DNA from: Cercophora sp. LCS_1
Lineage: Eukaryota; Ascomycota; Sordariomycetes; Sordariales; Lasiosphaeriaceae
Direction: 5' to 3'
NCBI GenBank assembly: GCA_036250225.1
Contig: JAPZLL010000044.1
Span: 124,001-188,000 of the forward strand
DNA length: 64,000 bases
Part shown: in pieces, positions 20,936-30,862 of the stretch
Position numbering within the stretch: the first letter of the stretch is position 1
Layout of the letters: every line of letters begins with the position of its first letter
Position numbers and translations under genes: made by a program
Notes under the pieces: generated by a model
What the model saw: only the letters and a program-made list of their open reading frames with translations
Databases searched by the model: none
What the model was told of the DNA's origin: nothing

Positions 20936-23181
20936 ATGAAAATCCGTCAAATGGGATCTAAAACGATGAATCGCGAGGTGAACCCGATCGAACAGTGGCA
21001 GGAATCTGTGCCAGACGGCGAAGTTCCTCCATCATCCGAGGACATCGATCGTCAGCTTGTCAGCGATCTCAGCGCCGCCGCTTCCAAACTATTCCTTTCC
21101 ATCACGAGCGAACTCGCTGATCGATTTCCCGCAAACCTTCTTTTAAGGACGCAGCGCGAATATGGTTACTTCCAGCTGTGGTGCGACGGCTACAATGTTT
21201 TGTCTGGGGAGATTGACGAAATCCTCGCAGAGTCCACCCGGCTCCGACTGTCGGTATACCGGCGGTTGGTTCATCTTTGTCTCGCTCTGTTGAGCGGTAT
21301 GTTCTCTCAGTGCTTCATCTTGGTGCCGCCCGCTGATCTTGTGCAGTTGTCGCTACTATTTCTGGCCCAAAGCCTCCTGCGGCAATAGCTACGGCCTCTG
21401 ATCAGGACCCTTATACGCCAGATGATACACACCTACTGCGGAGAGAGACTGGAAAACTATTGACTGCAGCGGTTTCCGAGATCGCGGAAGGCGACGACAG
21501 CGACTCGGAGACATACTCAAACTTCGATCCGCTTGAAGAAGCTGTTGATCAATCAAAGATCGAGAGCCTGGTCGAGGACGTGGCGACAGCAATTGAGTGT
21601 CTTGTGGAACTCGGACCATGCTTTGAAGAGCCTGTCGTCGACGAGTTGCCCGAAGAGTTGGCCATACCACCCGCGAGTGCCGTATGGGAGCCCGCTGATC
21701 TCCTGGCGGCTCGGATCTCGCATCGCTACCCAAAGATTGACCATGATCTGGCACGTGCTTTGGGATCAGCCAACTGGGAAAGACTTCAGCGACTGCTTCG
21801 AACGCGAGAGACTAACATGCAGCGAAACGGGCAGGCCGCAGTGAAGAGAAAGGAATCCGGACCTGGAACAATCGTGGCGTCTGACTATCATGATTCAGGG
21901 ATCGGGACGTCGATCACTGCTTCGACGCTCCAGTATGCCGAAACAGTAGTCTCATACCATGGGTCCAAGGGCGGCACTATTCGCATTCCTCCAATTCCCC
22001 ACGAGGGTCTTCAGGGACAATTGTTCACTTGCGAGATTTGCGCAATCGAACTTCGGATCCCTAGTAAGCAAGCCAAGTCGCTCTGGAAGTATGTCTCGCT
22101 CTTGAATGCCTCTCTGTAGCTGTTAACCGTTTTGATGCACAGGAAACACGTTTTGTCTGATCTTCTACCATACAGCTGCATCAGCCCGACTTGCAAGCTG
22201 AGTTCGGTCGAGTTCTCCGATGTGCAAGCCTGGACTGCACACGTAGCTACCGAGCATGGCCTCACCGTAACTTCCGGCGATTTCGAATGCCCGCTCTGCG
22301 GGGACAAGACTAATAGCAACAAGATATCTCATCTGGCAAACCACCTCGAGGAGATTTCGTTGACTATTTTGCCTGCCAACGTCCAAGAGGATGACGATCA
22401 CTCAAACGCCGAAGAGAAGGAGTCTCTACATGATCAGTATCAAGAAAATGAAGATGAGACTGCCGAAGCTTCCACACAGTCGGGAGTGCCTCTAGCAGCG
22501 AGAGTTAGCACAGCACTAGCAACAGCTCCCATACAAACAATAAGAAGGGGGCCTTGGTCAGAGATGGAAGACCACCTACTCAAGAGCCTGGTTCAAGCCC
22601 AAGGAAATCAAAACTGGGTGAGAATAGCCAATAGTCTGCAGACGAGAACGCCAAAGCAGTGCCGCGATAGGTATCATCAGGCACTCAAGCCCGGGATCAA
22701 CCGTGACCCAATTACGGAAGAAGAGGGAGCTATGATTCAGAAGCTGGTTGGTCAGATGGGCAAGAGGTGGGCTGAGATAGCCAGGCGACTACCTGGTCGG
22801 AGCGATAACATGATCAAGGGCTGGTGGAACGGCTCTCAAAATCGAAGCAAACGGCTGGACCGCGGAGCAAATGGATTGCGAGCAAGTGTCAAGGCCCTCG
22901 ATCAGGCCCCTCTGCGCCCCATTGTCAGTACCGGTCAAGAGCATATCTTCCCTCTCGAACTCCCGCCTCTGAATATGAAGGAGCCATCTCTCGCCGCTCC
23001 ACTCGCAGCCTTCCGCTTTCCGTCAGTGCCTGAAATGGGCATCCCCTCGCTGATTAATAGGGATAGTTGGGCGCCATCGGGTTCTTCAGGGATACTCCAT
23101 GACGATACTCAGAAAGGACCCCCACATCTGGACAACGCCTGGCCGGTACCTGAAGGATCAACGATTGAGAGGACCTCCTGA
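20936..23181 (+). CDS. AcuF-type C2H2 zinc-finger protein fused to R2R3 Myb domain
   Basis: Putative transcription factor of 713 residues. Exons are 20936-21296, 21347-22088 and 22143-23181; introns of 50 and 54 bp have GTATGT donors and CAG acceptors and keep the frame. The N-terminal half has the helical region and cysteine pairs of fungal oxidoreductase-AcuF-like C2H2 proteins: YRRLVHLCLAL, FTCEICAIEL (about 350), then FECPLCG with HLANHLEEIS (about 417-440). An acidic linker leads to two Myb repeats at about 503-605: RRGPWSEMEDHLLKSL, KQCRDRYHQALKP, then RWAEIARRLPGRSDN and IKGWWNGS. These resemble FlbD-type R2R3 repeats. The three-exon model puts both parts in one frame within exon 3, so the fusion does not depend on a splice. 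Two further start codons (residues 6 and 11) are possible. Confidence 0.85.
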
Positions 23182-23470
23182 AAATCAAGCTGACTTCCAA
23201 GGCCAGAGGATGAACCCTACGATGCTTGTCCTGGCCTAAAGATGGGCGGGAGATGGAGGAATCTTCAGGGCCTGGATCTCGTCCGTTATAGCCGCTCGCG
23301 GGACAATGTGACACGCTGGAGATAGCTTGTTGCGACAACTCTGTGTATATGAACTCCGGCGTTTGGTTGAATTACCTGCTCGGTATAAGAACTGGGCGAA
23401 GTATCCGGTTCTGTTGGAACCTCTGATCCTGGCCGTCATTCCTAGTCCCTAAAACCAAGTCAGTCTCCAT

Positions 23471-23487
23471 CCCCCCCCCCCCCCCCC
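23471..23487. repeat. C17 homopolymer
   Basis: Seventeen C in a row, immediately beside the MetN-like fragment. Confidence 0.9.
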
Positions 23488-23885
23488 TACCCCCGGCAGA
23501 GAATGCCCGCATGATTGCAAGCTAGGTAAGTACCATTGTAGAAGCCCGTCTGCGGGCTATTACCCGCGACTGTGCGTGAGCCGAGCAGGTTGAACTGCTG
23601 GAAGATCATGCCGATGCCAGCTCGGATGCGCTGCAGCTCCGCCTTGGGCAGGTGTATGATGTCCCTGCCGTCGAGGAATACCGCGCCGGACGTCACGGGC
23701 TCGAGCGCGTTGATCGGCCAGACGAGAATTGACTTGCGAGCGCCCGAGTAGCCTATGATGCTGAAGATCTTGCCGGTGTTGATGTCGAGCGTGACACTAT
23801 TAACGGCGCATACAAGCCTGGCCATGGCTGGGAAGGTCTTGACAGTGTTGTAGAAACCGATGATTAGGGGTGCAGCCGTGGTCAT
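23487..23885 (-). pseudogene. Fragment of bacterial MetN-type ABC transporter ATPase
   Basis: The frame encodes the first third or so of an ABC ATPase closely resembling MetN, the ATPase of the bacterial D-methionine importer. In order: TVKTFPAMARLVCAVNSVTL, LDINTGKIFSIIGYSGARKS (Walker A region), INALEPVTSGAVFLDGRDI, LPKAELQRIRAGIGMIFQQF (Q-loop), then NLLGSRTVAGN. Similarity stops there; the next 20 or so codons are unrelated. The Walker A is damaged: the usual GYSGAGKST reads GYSGARKSI. The signature motif, Walker B and C-terminal domain are absent. Fungi have no MetN importer. No MetI or MetQ gene is nearby. A transfer relic is the likely explanation; contamination or misassembly is the alternative. 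I do not expect function. Confidence 0.75.
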
Positions 23886-25068
23886 GGCGTCCTTGTCTTG
23901 GCGGTGCTCCTTGCCACTACCACGGTGGGCTGTGATACTCCACAACAGGCGGCGACAGCTCGCCAACACCCCCTCCCCCAGTTCAAGGTTTACAATGGGC
24001 GCATGCGCGACGCGCCTCTGTGCCCCGCCCCATGAACGGAACCTTGGAAGTCTTCAAGCTTGTCGAGCGCGCCGGAGGTGCACAGAGCGGGTGCAGCCAT
24101 ATGACGAAGCACCATCCTCTTCTGTGGATTTTCCCTGCTAAAGACGGAGCGGAGATGTAGCGCAACGGTTGTCGCTCGGGTTCAACGTCGTGTAGAAGAT
24201 AGGCGTCGTATTGAGAAACTCGAAGCGAAAGACTCCAAGGGCGTTGGGTGTTTGGGGCTTGCTGGCTTTTGGTCCGTGCGGAAGTGCGGAGTTTTCCGCT
24301 CCATCGCTTCAGGACGCCCCACGAAACAGCGAGAACTGTGGCTTGACAACCCGAGCAGGGCGCTTTCCACTGCACCACAGCCAGGCTGCCCTCGGCGCGC
24401 TTCAGTGGGGCCACCTTGTGCTGTTGTCACACTAGGTAGGTGTGCTGCCATTGCTGTAGCTGTGGGCGGTGAAGCTCGTGGGCGCTCAGCGCATGGCGCG
24501 CTTGCATGAAGGAATACGCGAGCGACTGTGCCCGACGACGGGAGATTGCGGCCTGGACGACTGACCCCAAAAAATGTGGTGATCTCGTCCGACCCCACAC
24601 ATGTGATAAAGGCCCCTCCCATCCACATTTTGCAACCACATCGTCCACCATCGCGAACCGGGTACATGCGAAGGTCTCCCTCGTCGCTTACTTCTTTCAG
24701 CAGTTCCGCAGGCCCTAAGTGTGCGAGATTAGCCTCCAAAGCCCATCGGAACCCCCGGTTCACTTGCACCACGTTTTCGCTCAGGCGCATACAGAGCCAC
24801 GGCCACAAGCTCGCCAATGCCCGACGTGAGGCACATTGCTATCAACCTCCATCCTTCTCTAACCATAATGAGTAGGTCGTTGAGGACTACACAAGTTACG
24901 ACTACGAGCTGTTTCAACCTGTTGGATATAATAGGTTGTTATCATGGAAGGCCGGAACTGGGAGCGTGCTGATCGGCACTACGAATGCGACACACCAGAA
25001 GACAGATGCGGACCGACAAGATGTGCTTGTTCCAGAAGGTAGCAAGCTGCTGGTAATCTCAACTTGGA
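23886..25068. other. Accessory intergenic DNA, no gene recognised
   Basis: A 211-codon minus frame (24182-24817) spans much of it but shows no domain I know and has no good start context. Near 24914-24940 lies an imperfect palindrome around GGATATAATAGG at a locally AT-rich spot. Confidence 0.4.
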
Positions 25069-25981
25069 TTAAACTAGTGGAAAAGAAGTAGGCAGAGGAT
25101 AACGTGCGAATATGTTAAAGACCGATTCAAATCCCAATATCAACTCCAATCTGCAACCCATATCCATCCATTTCAGTCGCACGGGGGGCTTGGTGTTGCT
25201 AGATCCCGTTGCCTCATAGAGGTACTCACCAAGAACCCCTCGAAGGTCCTCACCAGCGGATAGAAGCTGGGCTATTGCCAACCCAACACAAATCCCAATC
25301 TGAATATCAAGCTGGAAATCTTCACCATGCTGCGAAGCCATGTGCAAGTGGGCAGCTTCGGTGAAGTTTTTCCCTGCCTCGCCTTTCCTCATCGTACTCG
25401 TGTTGAAGCCAGCATAAAGGAAATTTCCGAGGATACACCGTACCCAGTCCACGGACAGCTGCTGCAATACCAAGCGCGAGGCGTCCAAGTCTCCATCACT
25501 CGCTCCGTCGCCAGTGAGTTGTCCTAGTAGTGTGCGCGAGACAAAGACCCAGTCCTTCCACCCGGCAGTCACTGGTGAGTCTGAACTTGCGTGAGCCTTG
25601 GTGACTTTTCCCATCAGATGTATGGCTCCTTCTAGGACTCTGTTAGTTTATTGCTCAGCAAGCAAGGACAAGGTACCTATTACCGAAAAGAGCCGCAGCC
25701 TGTTGCGGAGGATCCAAACTCTTGCAGTACCTGGACAGTGCCTTGAAGAAGTCCCCATTTTTTGCCTCGTACCGCTGAGACGCAATCCTGGCGAGCTGTT
25801 TAGCCACTTCGGGGGTTGCGCGCTGAAGATCGAGTACTGTCGCATAAAGTGCCAGAGGGATCAGTTCGCCAAATGGTATGTCTTTGTACTCATTCCGACG
25901 CCTAGCTATGTAGCTACAAGTGGGTCTGGGATGCCGGCGCTCTTCCTTTACCAGAGCCGACAGGTTTGAGATGCCGCTCAT
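25069..25981 (-). CDS. Hypothetical helical protein, two exons
   Basis: Family not recognised. Modelled exons (minus) are 25981-25684 and 25631-25069 (286 residues). The 52-bp intron has a GTAATA donor, an ACTAAC branch 12 nt before a CCTAG acceptor, and keeps the frame; an alternative 37-bp intron (GTACCT to CAG) would be in frame but unusually short. The protein is rich in amphipathic helices (ELIPLALYATVLDLQR, VAKQLARIASQRYEAK, DFFKALSRYCKSLD) and could be a helical-repeat or scaffold fragment; no signal peptide or membrane segment is seen. The start is uncertain: the frame stays open upstream. The palindrome array begins 29 bp before the chosen ATG, so it may overlap this gene's promoter or leader. 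Confidence 0.55.
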
Positions 25982-26009
25982 TTTGGAGACATGTGAACGG
26001 TTGGGTGAC

Positions 26010-26337
26010 CGTCCGCTTTGGATGGCGGCCACGTACCTATGTAGGCATTTATCGACCCCGCCCGATGCATGATGCATGATTACCTACCTCTCCCATCCCG
26101 ACCCCCCGTGCATGATTCATCCATTCCGGATGGGCGTCCGTTTTGGACGAACATCCATTTTGGATGCTCACGTGGACCCCCTCATGCATGCTTCATCCAT
26201 TCTGGACGAGGATCCGTTTTGGACGAGGATCCATTTCGGATGCCGACGTGGCCGACCCCTTGTGCGCGATCCATCCATGCCGGATGGTGACGACGTAGCC
26301 TGGCCCATCCGTTCTGGATGGGCGTCCATTTTGGGCG
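26010..26337. repeat. Array of ten 15-bp interrupted palindromes
   Basis: Ten elements of consensus YRTCC-R-TTYY-GGAYG, each able to form a 5-bp stem with a 5-nt centre, at 26010-26024, 26118-26132, 26135-26149, 26152-26166, 26194-26208, 26211-26225, 26228-26242, 26272-26286, 26306-26320 and 26323-26337. Examples: CATCCATTTTGGATG and CGTCCGTTTTGGACG. Arms switch together between CATCC/GGATG and CGTCC/GGACG in most units. Within triplets the spacing is 17 bp (2-nt spacers). Frames on both strands stay open through the array as a by-product. Identity as binding sites, hairpins or decayed repeat is not known. Confidence 0.85.
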
Positions 26338-27090
26338 ACAGCTTCTCGGGTTCCCCTGTCAGCCTCGCGTCGTGGAATGGGGCCTTGGGGCGTATCTCCG
26401 CATGACGGGGAGCTACGACCTGCGCCAGAGACATGCCCAAGGCGACGAGTTTTACCAACACACATTTTTCGCGCTTTCCTTACACGCTTTACATAGGTAG
26501 TAGATGCGACTGGCTTTACTTTTGAGTTTTCTCAGCGGTTTGCTGGAACTGCCAACTTCGTCGATATTGAATGGCGCTAAGGAGCGCGCCAGGCTGTGGC
26601 GAGGGAGTGGAACTGGTTGCATGTCGGATTGTCTAAAGAGGTTCCGAGTCAGGGGTGGGTGGCCGGGGCAACGACCCGCTGCAGCGCTGCGTGTGGCCAA
26701 TTCTGGTTAGACATGTCTTTGGTTCGGTACCTAGGCAGTGGATGCGATCTAGCCGCGACGTTGAGCTCCTGATTACCGGAGTAGTGGAAGAGTAGGTACG
26801 TGGACGCGGGTTCTATCGAAGAATTCAGAGGCGATTACCGCGGGGCATTCTTGATTCGGGGAGAGTTGCTGGTCCCCAAATCTGAGAATACCGGCGACAG
26901 GCATAAGGGCAGCAGCTCCCCCCAACCGCAAGAACTCCGCCACCTCACCACCGCCACACCCGGCACCATCTTGTAAGCACTCTTGGTATGTCCCCGGCCT
27001 TCAGCACTACCACAGGTCCGTTGGGGAACATTCATTAATTGTATTGTACACAGAACCACTCTTGTAGTACGAGCTTTGAGCCTGGCCGCC
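26338..27090. other. Intergenic region
   Basis: Short domain-free frames only. A GGTACCTAGG element is at about 26726. Confidence 0.4.
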
Positions 27091-27879
27091 ATGTCTGACT
27101 CGATGACGAGCTCCAGCGACCGGTTCACTGGGCAGATTAGAAACGGCGATACCCAGAAGACTTCCCGGGACATTGAAGGAAAAGAGCCACCGCCTCCACC
27201 GGCAGACCCGCCCCCCGAACGCCCCCCGAGACCCAGCACCCCTGATTTTGGTTCGGGTTCAGCAGGTGATCCCCAGCCTGTTGTGCCCCCAAACAGCCCA
27301 GGTTTTCGTCTCGACCACACAATTGCTTTGACCTCGGCTGACATCGAGCCACAGCGGATACGGGATGAGACCCAAACTACAGCATCTCTCTTAGCCTGTC
27401 ATGACAAGATGTATTTCTTTGTCGCTCAGCACGCACCAACGACGAGATGTCTCAGCAGTCCGCATTCACTTCGGCTGTGTGTAGGATTGGGAAGGCAGGT
27501 AGAAAGCGAGCGGGGCTGGGGCTCGAGCAACCCAATCATGGTGTTGCCGTCAGCCGCGATAAGCGCGGCCAAGCAAAATTTTTGTTATCCACATCTCCGC
27601 AATGACGTGACAATACATAACCTCTCCGGTCGCCCCTGTCCTCCGCCCGCGCAGAGTTTGCCCAACAAGGCTGCCTGTGATGAGACTGGGGAAATCGCAT
27701 CATATTTGCGTGTCCAGATACCGATCTCGGGGACTCCTTGTGGTTGCCCAATTGGGCAAGACGCCCATCGCCAATTTTCCCATGGTTGTCTGCAGTTCTT
27801 TGCTGCTGGGCAACTCCCAATACCGATTGAGATTGATGCCTATGGCTCAGTCCTACGGTCGCATCCCGTGGCGGGCTAG
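27091..27879 (+). CDS. Doubtful proline-rich open frame
   Basis: A 262-codon frame with an ATG in a good context (GGCCGCCATGTC). The first 100 residues are Ser-rich then Pro-rich (GKEPPPPPADPPPERPPRP); the rest has no recognisable domain and overlaps a long minus-strand frame (27536-28576) of equally biased composition. I cannot tell which strand, if either, is coding. Confidence 0.25.
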   Translation: MSDSMTSSSDRFTGQIRNGDTQKTSRDIEGKEPPPPPADPPPERPPRPSTPDFGSGSAGDPQPVVPPNSPGFRLDHTIALTSADIEPQRIRDETQTTASLLACHDKMYFFVAQHAPTTRCLSSPHSLRLCVGLGRQVESERGWGSSNPIMVLPSAAISAAKQNFCYPHLRNDVTIHNLSGRPCPPPAQSLPNKAACDETGEIASYLRVQIPISGTPCGCPIGQDAHRQFSHGCLQFFAAGQLPIPIEIDAYGSVLRSHPVAG

Positions 27880-28518
27880 GCGCTGCCGGGGAGGGCACTG
27901 TTGGATCGATCTGCTCTGCTGCCCTCAGAAGGATTTGCGAGAAGTCAGGCTGGGGGTGCTGAGCCGCAGAGTCTGGGCGGCGTTGCGCATTGTTGGAAGA
28001 TTGGACACCATGCGTTGCCGGTCCGCCGCGCTGGGCAACGTTGATAGGGTTCCAGTGTCTCCCCGGCGGTCTGGGGTTGTTGTCGTCAGGCGCGCGTGTC
28101 TGGCCGTCCTGAGATGGAGGCTGCGACGCGGGTGATGAAGGACCCCAGAGGTGAGTACTGCCCGGACCGGCACCGTCCCCGTTGGACGCCGACTGGACGA
28201 GTCGGTCCACTTCGCGCGACTCGTCTGCGAGGCTGATTTCCGTCGCAGAGAAGGCTGCCTCGCTGTTCTCCGAAGTGGGTTCGGTGGTGCGATTCGGGAC
28301 CGCTTCTTTCCTACGGTTGTTGGCGGCCACAAGACCTATTTCGCAATGAGGTTGGCCATGCTGCCCCATCGAGATCTGACGTCTCTTGCTCCCGCCGCCT
28401 GCCGCTTGGCCGTTGGCTGGGACGCTCCGCGCTTCCGCGTCTCCTTCTGGCTGGCCCAGGTCTTGCGGCGCTCCTTGGTCGCGCTGGCCGTGAACCCTCG
28501 TTCGGCACTGCTCTTCAC

Positions 28519-29172
28519 TCACAAATCCTGCATCGGCTGCACGTATCCCAAGATTGCGTCCGCCGCTGTGCGGCATGTCTCTGCAGCCGCACCAACGCCT
28601 CGGCTTTTCAGACTCTCGGCCATGCGGATGCGATTCTTGTGTTTGGCATCCAGAGGCAAGCGGCCCCAGCTGGATGAAGCGTTAGACGGGCAAGTTACCC
28701 TAAGATGCAGGTCGGCGCCTGAGGCTTCGCTTACCTGCTGTCCGATATCTCATTGGGAAGCACCAGGAGCACGCCGTTGCTTCTAATATCCTTCGAAATC
28801 CCCTCGTACCGACTTCCTTGCGATGCCCACTTCGACCAGGCCTTCCGTACTCTGTCTTCGTCGAGCGACCCGCCCGGAGGCCTTATAGCATTGACAACAT
28901 CATCAAGAAGCGAGTTCCATTCCTGATCGTGACGACCAAATGCAGCTTTCAAACGATGGATCGCCACCGCCAGTACCTTTTCTCGAACCCTAGATAGGCT
29001 AGGTTGTTTTTCCGACCGGCATCTAACTTGGTGCAGAGCATGGAGGAAGTTGCCGGCGAAATCAGGGAGAAACAATTCGTCGTGGAAGAATGTCGCTGGG
29101 TCTCCAAGCCACCGTGGTATACCTGCTATGACAACCTCGGGAACTTCGATCTCTGCGGCGCACTTTGTCTTG
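28519..29172 (-). CDS. Fragmentary hypothetical gene, 5' and 3' ends uncertain
   Basis: Not recognised. Two exons read as real protein: 29172-28735 and 28669-28519, joined by a 65-bp intron (GTAAGC, TCTAAC, CCAG) that keeps the frame. The first encodes EIEVPEVVIAGIPRWLGDPA, LFLPDFAGNFLHALHQ, and a helical region with WNSLLDDVVNAIRPPGG and KAWSKWASQGSRYEGISKD. The second encodes LDAKHKNRIRMAESLKSRG and ends at a TGA that overlaps a GTGAGT donor, so further exons into 28330-28500 (Lys/Arg-rich) are possible. No start codon is in frame: the upstream frame is closed by a TGA, with only a candidate acceptor (TCTACAG) at 29173. Either a first exon is missed or the 5' end is lost. Confidence 0.4.
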
Positions 29173-29281
29173 CTGTAGATAACTCGTCAGCAACCTGTTT
29201 ACTTTCAGCAGCACCCATTTTCTCAGAGGGCTGGAGGGTTGGCCCCAGCACACGGTCATCGCGAGGTGCGGGCAAGTTCGA

Positions 29282-29352
29282 GCGCCTTTCCATTCCATTT
29301 CGGGGGAGCTGGACTGATTAATCACTCCAGCTCCCCCGAAACGGAAAGGCGC
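29282..29352. repeat. Long inverted repeat (hairpin)
   Basis: Two arms of about 27-32 nt, near-perfect reverse complements (GCGCCTTTCC, a 5-nt insertion in the left arm only, then TTTCGGGGGAGCTGGA), are separated by CTGATTAATCAC. It could be a fold-back element or the remnant of a small inverted-repeat transposon. Confidence 0.85.
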
Positions 29353-30200
29353 GACTCAAAGAAACTTGCATGCGGCCTATCGGCGTGAAGCCATTCCCCT
29401 CCGTAATATTTCGTGTTCACCCATGGGGGCCACCTCGACACGTGTAATGCTAAAAAAAAAAAAAAAAATATGGCCCTCCCAGAGAGGCTCTTGTCGGAGG
29501 AGAGTGGTCCATCCCCCGTTTCGGTCCCGTTCATCCGCCCTTCCCCCAACGTGTTCCGACACGCTTCTTAGACGTCTCCGCGCAACTACCTAGGTACCTA
29601 CGGCGTGTGTTATCCCCACAACGCTCGGACTGGCTGGCTTATGCTGTGTCCTGTTGCTTTGCATAGAACTTCAATCATTGCCTTGGCTTCGTTGTGTGGG
29701 TGAGGTAGTCAACCAGACGCTGTTCCCCTCCATTCTGAGATTCTCTAGTTGGCCAGCCTCAAGGAGGTAGGAACCCCTTGGGTAAGCACAACTCCCACAA
29801 ACATCCTTCTCCCGCCGCCCTCGGAGCAATCGCTGTATCCCAAAGAAGATAAGCGAGATATACTGTTGACGGTCTGGCTCTGTCTTGACCTGTCCCCCGT
29901 CCCCCGTGGGGTGTTGGCGCTCCAGTCCAGCCGTCATCCGTCTCGGTCCGTTGGTGGTGAGTCGCCTGCAATTAGGATCCACAAGCAGGTCCCCTTCGAC
30001 GCTTTCCTCCGTCACCTTGGACACTGTCCGCAGGATCACCACCCCTTGTCCCGTTATTCGAGGCATGGAATTTCTTTTTTTCTCGGGTGCGTTTATTAAA
30101 TGCCGCGTCTAGGTACCTAGGTAGGCTTGAAGCAACCCCTCTCGGACAGGGACGTTGTCATTGTCCGCAACTCCCGTCCCCGTTCTCCCCCATCCTCCCA
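29353..30200. other. Intergenic region with A-tract and CCTAGGTA palindromes
   Basis: Contains an A-run of about 18 nt (29451-29468) and CCTAGGTACC-type palindromes at about 29589 and 30108-30125. No gene was recognised. Confidence 0.45.
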
Positions 30201-30206
30201 TATAAA
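30201..30206 (+). promoter_or_regulatory. TATA box of the small membrane protein gene
   Basis: CATATAAAC in a C-rich surround, about 120 bp before the ATG at 30326. Confidence 0.45.
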
Positions 30207-30325
30207 CTGGGCCCGGGGGCCAAAGGTGCACATTCCCTCCATGTCCTCACCCTCACGACCTGTGCGACTCCCTGCAGGTCACATGCAGCAGCCACTTCAC
30301 CAGCCTGCCTCCGACGACAGCTAAA

Positions 30326-30862
30326 ATGCGTCATCGCCCTCCAAGACGGCGCCTTCCAAATTGGCTTCTCCTTATTTGTGGTTTGGTCTGGACGATTGCC
30401 ATTAGCGCGATTACAGCATCCCTCTTAGGCGATTACCATGTGATCACCCTTCCCGAGGCGGTTGTGCTTACCCTCGCGGCGTTGGGATTTTGCTGCACCC
30501 ATCTCATCCATATCGTCATCCTTCCGACGGCCGCCAGGCCACGCTGGACGACACGGTGGACGATACGCAAAGGGACGCAATTGGAAATTCCAGTCTTTCA
30601 CCTATCGCTCTGTGTTTTCGCTCTATTAAACATCATTACCATCATTCCATTTGGGTTTCTCGACAAGGAGCTGCTTGGAAAAAAGCACGTGTTCGAAAAG
30701 GATGTGCTCAAAACGAAGCTTTCCAAGCAGGCTCTTCAGCAGCTTTCACACATGACCTGCATTTTCCACACGGTTGTTGTTGAGGTACGTTGGCCCTTTC
30801 CAGGGAGCTTGTCTATCTACCTTGGTATGCGATTAACATTCCAATAGACGGTCCTGTGCTGA
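30326..30862 (+). CDS. Small multi-pass membrane protein
   Basis: Unrecognised protein of 157 residues. Exons are 30326-30784 and 30848-30862; the 63-bp intron has a GTACGT donor, a TTAAC branch and an AATAG acceptor, leaving a last exon of only five codons (TVLC and stop). The N-terminus is basic (MRHRPPRRRLP). At least three hydrophobic segments follow: WLLLICGLVWTIAISAITA, AVVLTLAALGFCCTHLIHIV and HLSLCVFALLNIITIIPFGF. A charged loop (KKHVFEKDVLKTKLSKQ) precedes a final short hydrophobic stretch. The layout suggests a four-helix tetraspan-like protein. No functional motif is visible. The TATA box and pyrimidine-rich leader support expression. Confidence 0.65.

Noticed and set aside
24182..24817. 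211-codon minus frame
   Set aside because: No recognisable domain or start context; kept only as a note in the intergenic entry.
26010..26337. CRISPR array
   Set aside because: Repeats are 15 bp, degenerate, with 2-nt or irregular spacers, no cas genes, and the genome is eukaryotic.
27536..28576. 346-codon minus frame
   Set aside because: Low-complexity Ser/Pro/Gln composition, overlaps another long frame on the plus strand, and no domain; splice links to the exons at 28519-29172 do not resolve.
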